From assembly GCA_038316385.1 (NCBI GenBank), contig JBBQAN010000013.1, positions 25,159 to 89,158 of the forward strand: a stretch of DNA of 64,000 nucleotides, written 5' to 3'. This document shows, in pieces, positions 63,159 to 64,000 of this stretch; within the stretch, counting starts at the first letter, position 1; each line of letters opens with the position of its first letter. The position numbers and the translations under genes are program-made. The notes under the pieces are model-generated. The model was not told the origin of the DNA, did not search any database, and saw nothing but the letters and a program-made list of their open reading frames with translations. This DNA comes from SZAS-103 sp038316385 (GTDB lineage Bacteria > Pseudomonadota > Gammaproteobacteria > Xanthomonadales > Xanthomonadaceae).

Positions 63159-63806
63159 CTAATTTGACGGAAGCCCGAAGCTCTTTACCTCGATGTAACT
63201 GACCTTTTTTTCCCTGAGGCTTATAGAAAGATTAAGTCTTGGATAATCCAGAGTCTTAGTTCCCGTCCAAATAGATTCGCGCTCTGGGTTGCCCAGCCTG
63301 TCAACTACAGATTCTTCGCTCATGTCATTCGTGATTTTAAGTATATTGCACCCACTTACGCACCTAATTGTCGAAACCTTCTTGTCACTATCGAAATCGA
63401 CCAACAAAAAGCTCTTTGAGAAGCCTTCAGCCGTCATTGTTCCGTAAGTCCACCGAAGGTAGTCGGTAAATCGCTTCCCTCCCTCAATGTCTCCAATCTT
63501 TATATCTGGGGTGAAGTGAGTCTTCCCATCATTTGGTGGTGTGATCTTGACAGCATCCGGAATTGATTTTACATAGACGACTTCGTCCATCGTCATTCCA
63601 AGGGATATCCCGTCGTATTCAACTTGAATGATCGGCCGACTCTCATAATATCGATATCCGATCACTCCACCGGCAACCAAGAGCAAACCTGAAACAGCTA
63701 TTCCAACCACGATCAAACACTTGGCAACGGACAAGTGACCCCAGTGATAAAGGAGCACCAAGCTAATGGTCAAAGTGGAAACAAGGACGGCTAAGCCCAA
63801 TGACAT
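63159..63806 (-). CDS. AT-rich two-helix membrane protein between the IS copies
   Basis: A 215-aa unrecognised protein. Two membrane helices (about 4-22 and 29-50) are followed by a soluble domain beginning IIQVEYDGISLGMTMDEVV, a pattern seen in SmpA/OmlA-like small repeats. The gene is clearly more AT-rich than its surroundings and uses different codons (many TTT, ATA, AAA). This suggests recent transfer. It lies alone between two oppositely oriented copies of the same IS. Confidence 0.7.
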   Translation of the reverse strand: MSLGLAVLVSTLTISLVLLYHWGHLSVAKCLIVVGIAVSGLLLVAGGVIGYRYYESRPIIQVEYDGISLGMTMDEVVYVKSIPDAVKITPPNDGKTHFTPDIKIGDIEGGKRFTDYLRWTYGTMTAEGFSKSFLLVDFDSDKKVSTIRCVSGCNILKITNDMSEESVVDRLGNPERESIWTGTKTLDYPRLNLSISLREKKVSYIEVKSFGLPSN

Positions 63807-63860
63807 TTTCCAACGGTCTCCGAATCATCAGCGAAAGGCGAGCAATGAAGGGGGTCAGAG

Positions 63861-64000
63861 TGAGCCACCCCTAGTTTCTCGGACACCAAAAAGTGGGGAC
63901 AATCCCCCGGGAGAGGTGTTCGATGACGACGCGAAGGAAGTTTACCGCCGAGTTCAAGCGCGAGGCGGTGCGTTTGCTGCAGATGGCCAGCAAGCCGGCA
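63861..64000 (+). mobile_element. IS3-family insertion sequence, second copy (truncated by window end)
   Basis: Starting TGAGCCACCCC, all 140 visible bases match the left end of the complete copy at 61.85-63.10 kb in inverted orientation. It is preceded by GGGGGTCAGAG, so it has inserted behind the same type of core as the first copy. The right end lies beyond the window. Confidence 0.93.
63923..64000 (+). CDS. IS3-family transposase OrfA, partial (second copy)
   Basis: The first 26 residues (MTTRRKFTAEFKREAVRLLQ...) equal those of the complete OrfA in the other copy. The gene runs off the window end. Confidence 0.93.
   Translation, partial: MTTRRKFTAEFKREAVRLLQMASKPA

Overview
The window is high-GC chromosomal DNA with dense, often overlapping genes and no tRNA, rRNA or CRISPR. 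The gene set suggests a gammaproteobacterium of the Xanthomonadales/Lysobacterales (Rhodanobacteraceae or Xanthomonadaceae-like). It includes a methionine synthase split into two genes behind an ArsR-methyltransferase fusion, a 180-kDa-type NAD-glutamate dehydrogenase, a YtrA-type GntR/ABC operon with a GGTG-N16-CACC operator, many c-di-GMP proteins, and a bacterial kynurenine pathway. The taxonomic call is inference from gene content.

Layout. (1) 1-7.7 kb holds a kynurenine degradation cluster: the end of a 2-aminomuconate-semialdehyde dehydrogenase-type gene, a beta-carbonic anhydrase, a RidA-type 2-aminomuconate deaminase and 3-hydroxyanthranilate dioxygenase. After an inverted HEAT-like gene that looks frameshifted come ACMS decarboxylase, kynureninase and kynurenine 3-monooxygenase. 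Together these cover kynurenine to 2-oxocrotonate-level intermediates. (2) 7.7-34.5 kb is mostly chromosomal: exonuclease I, a DUF2461 protein, a giant cyclic beta-1,2-glucan synthase-like protein (2872 aa), a 5'-nucleotidase, PRC-barrel and SpoIIAA-like proteins, NAD kinase, NAD-glutamate dehydrogenase, a CHASE3-GAF-GGDEF cyclase, an acyl-CoA dehydrogenase, and an HD-GYP/GGDEF-EAL pair. (3) 34.6-42.6 kb holds the ArsR-methyltransferase regulator with two-part metH, then DUF2058, slyX, UDP-glucose dehydrogenase and an FKBP isomerase. (4) 42.8-47.4 kb carries the YtrA-type ABC operon with a visible promoter and operator, plus two exported proteins. (5) 47.5-58.9 kb is a signalling and accessory stretch: a GFA protein, a REC-(degenerate GGDEF) protein, a probable pseudo-receiver protein, YceH, a REC-REC-(degenerate GGDEF-EAL) protein, a CPBP protease fragment, VOC proteins, a 7TM-DISM diguanylate cyclase and a YceI protein.

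(6) 58.9-64.0 kb is an accessory zone of small genes. They are a VOC protein, a nucleotidyltransferase with a small partner, two exported proteins and one AT-rich membrane protein. The genes are separated by short repeats sharing a GGGNCAGAG(T)-type core. An intact IS3-family element (1244 bp) and the start of a second, oppositely oriented copy have both inserted exactly after such a core. They flank the AT-rich cargo gene.

The most interesting leads are the IS/repeat arrangement in region 6, the catalytically degenerate c-di-GMP/receiver cluster in region 5, the carbonic anhydrase embedded in a decarboxylating kynurenine operon, and a perfect 22-bp palindrome at 51.84 kb.
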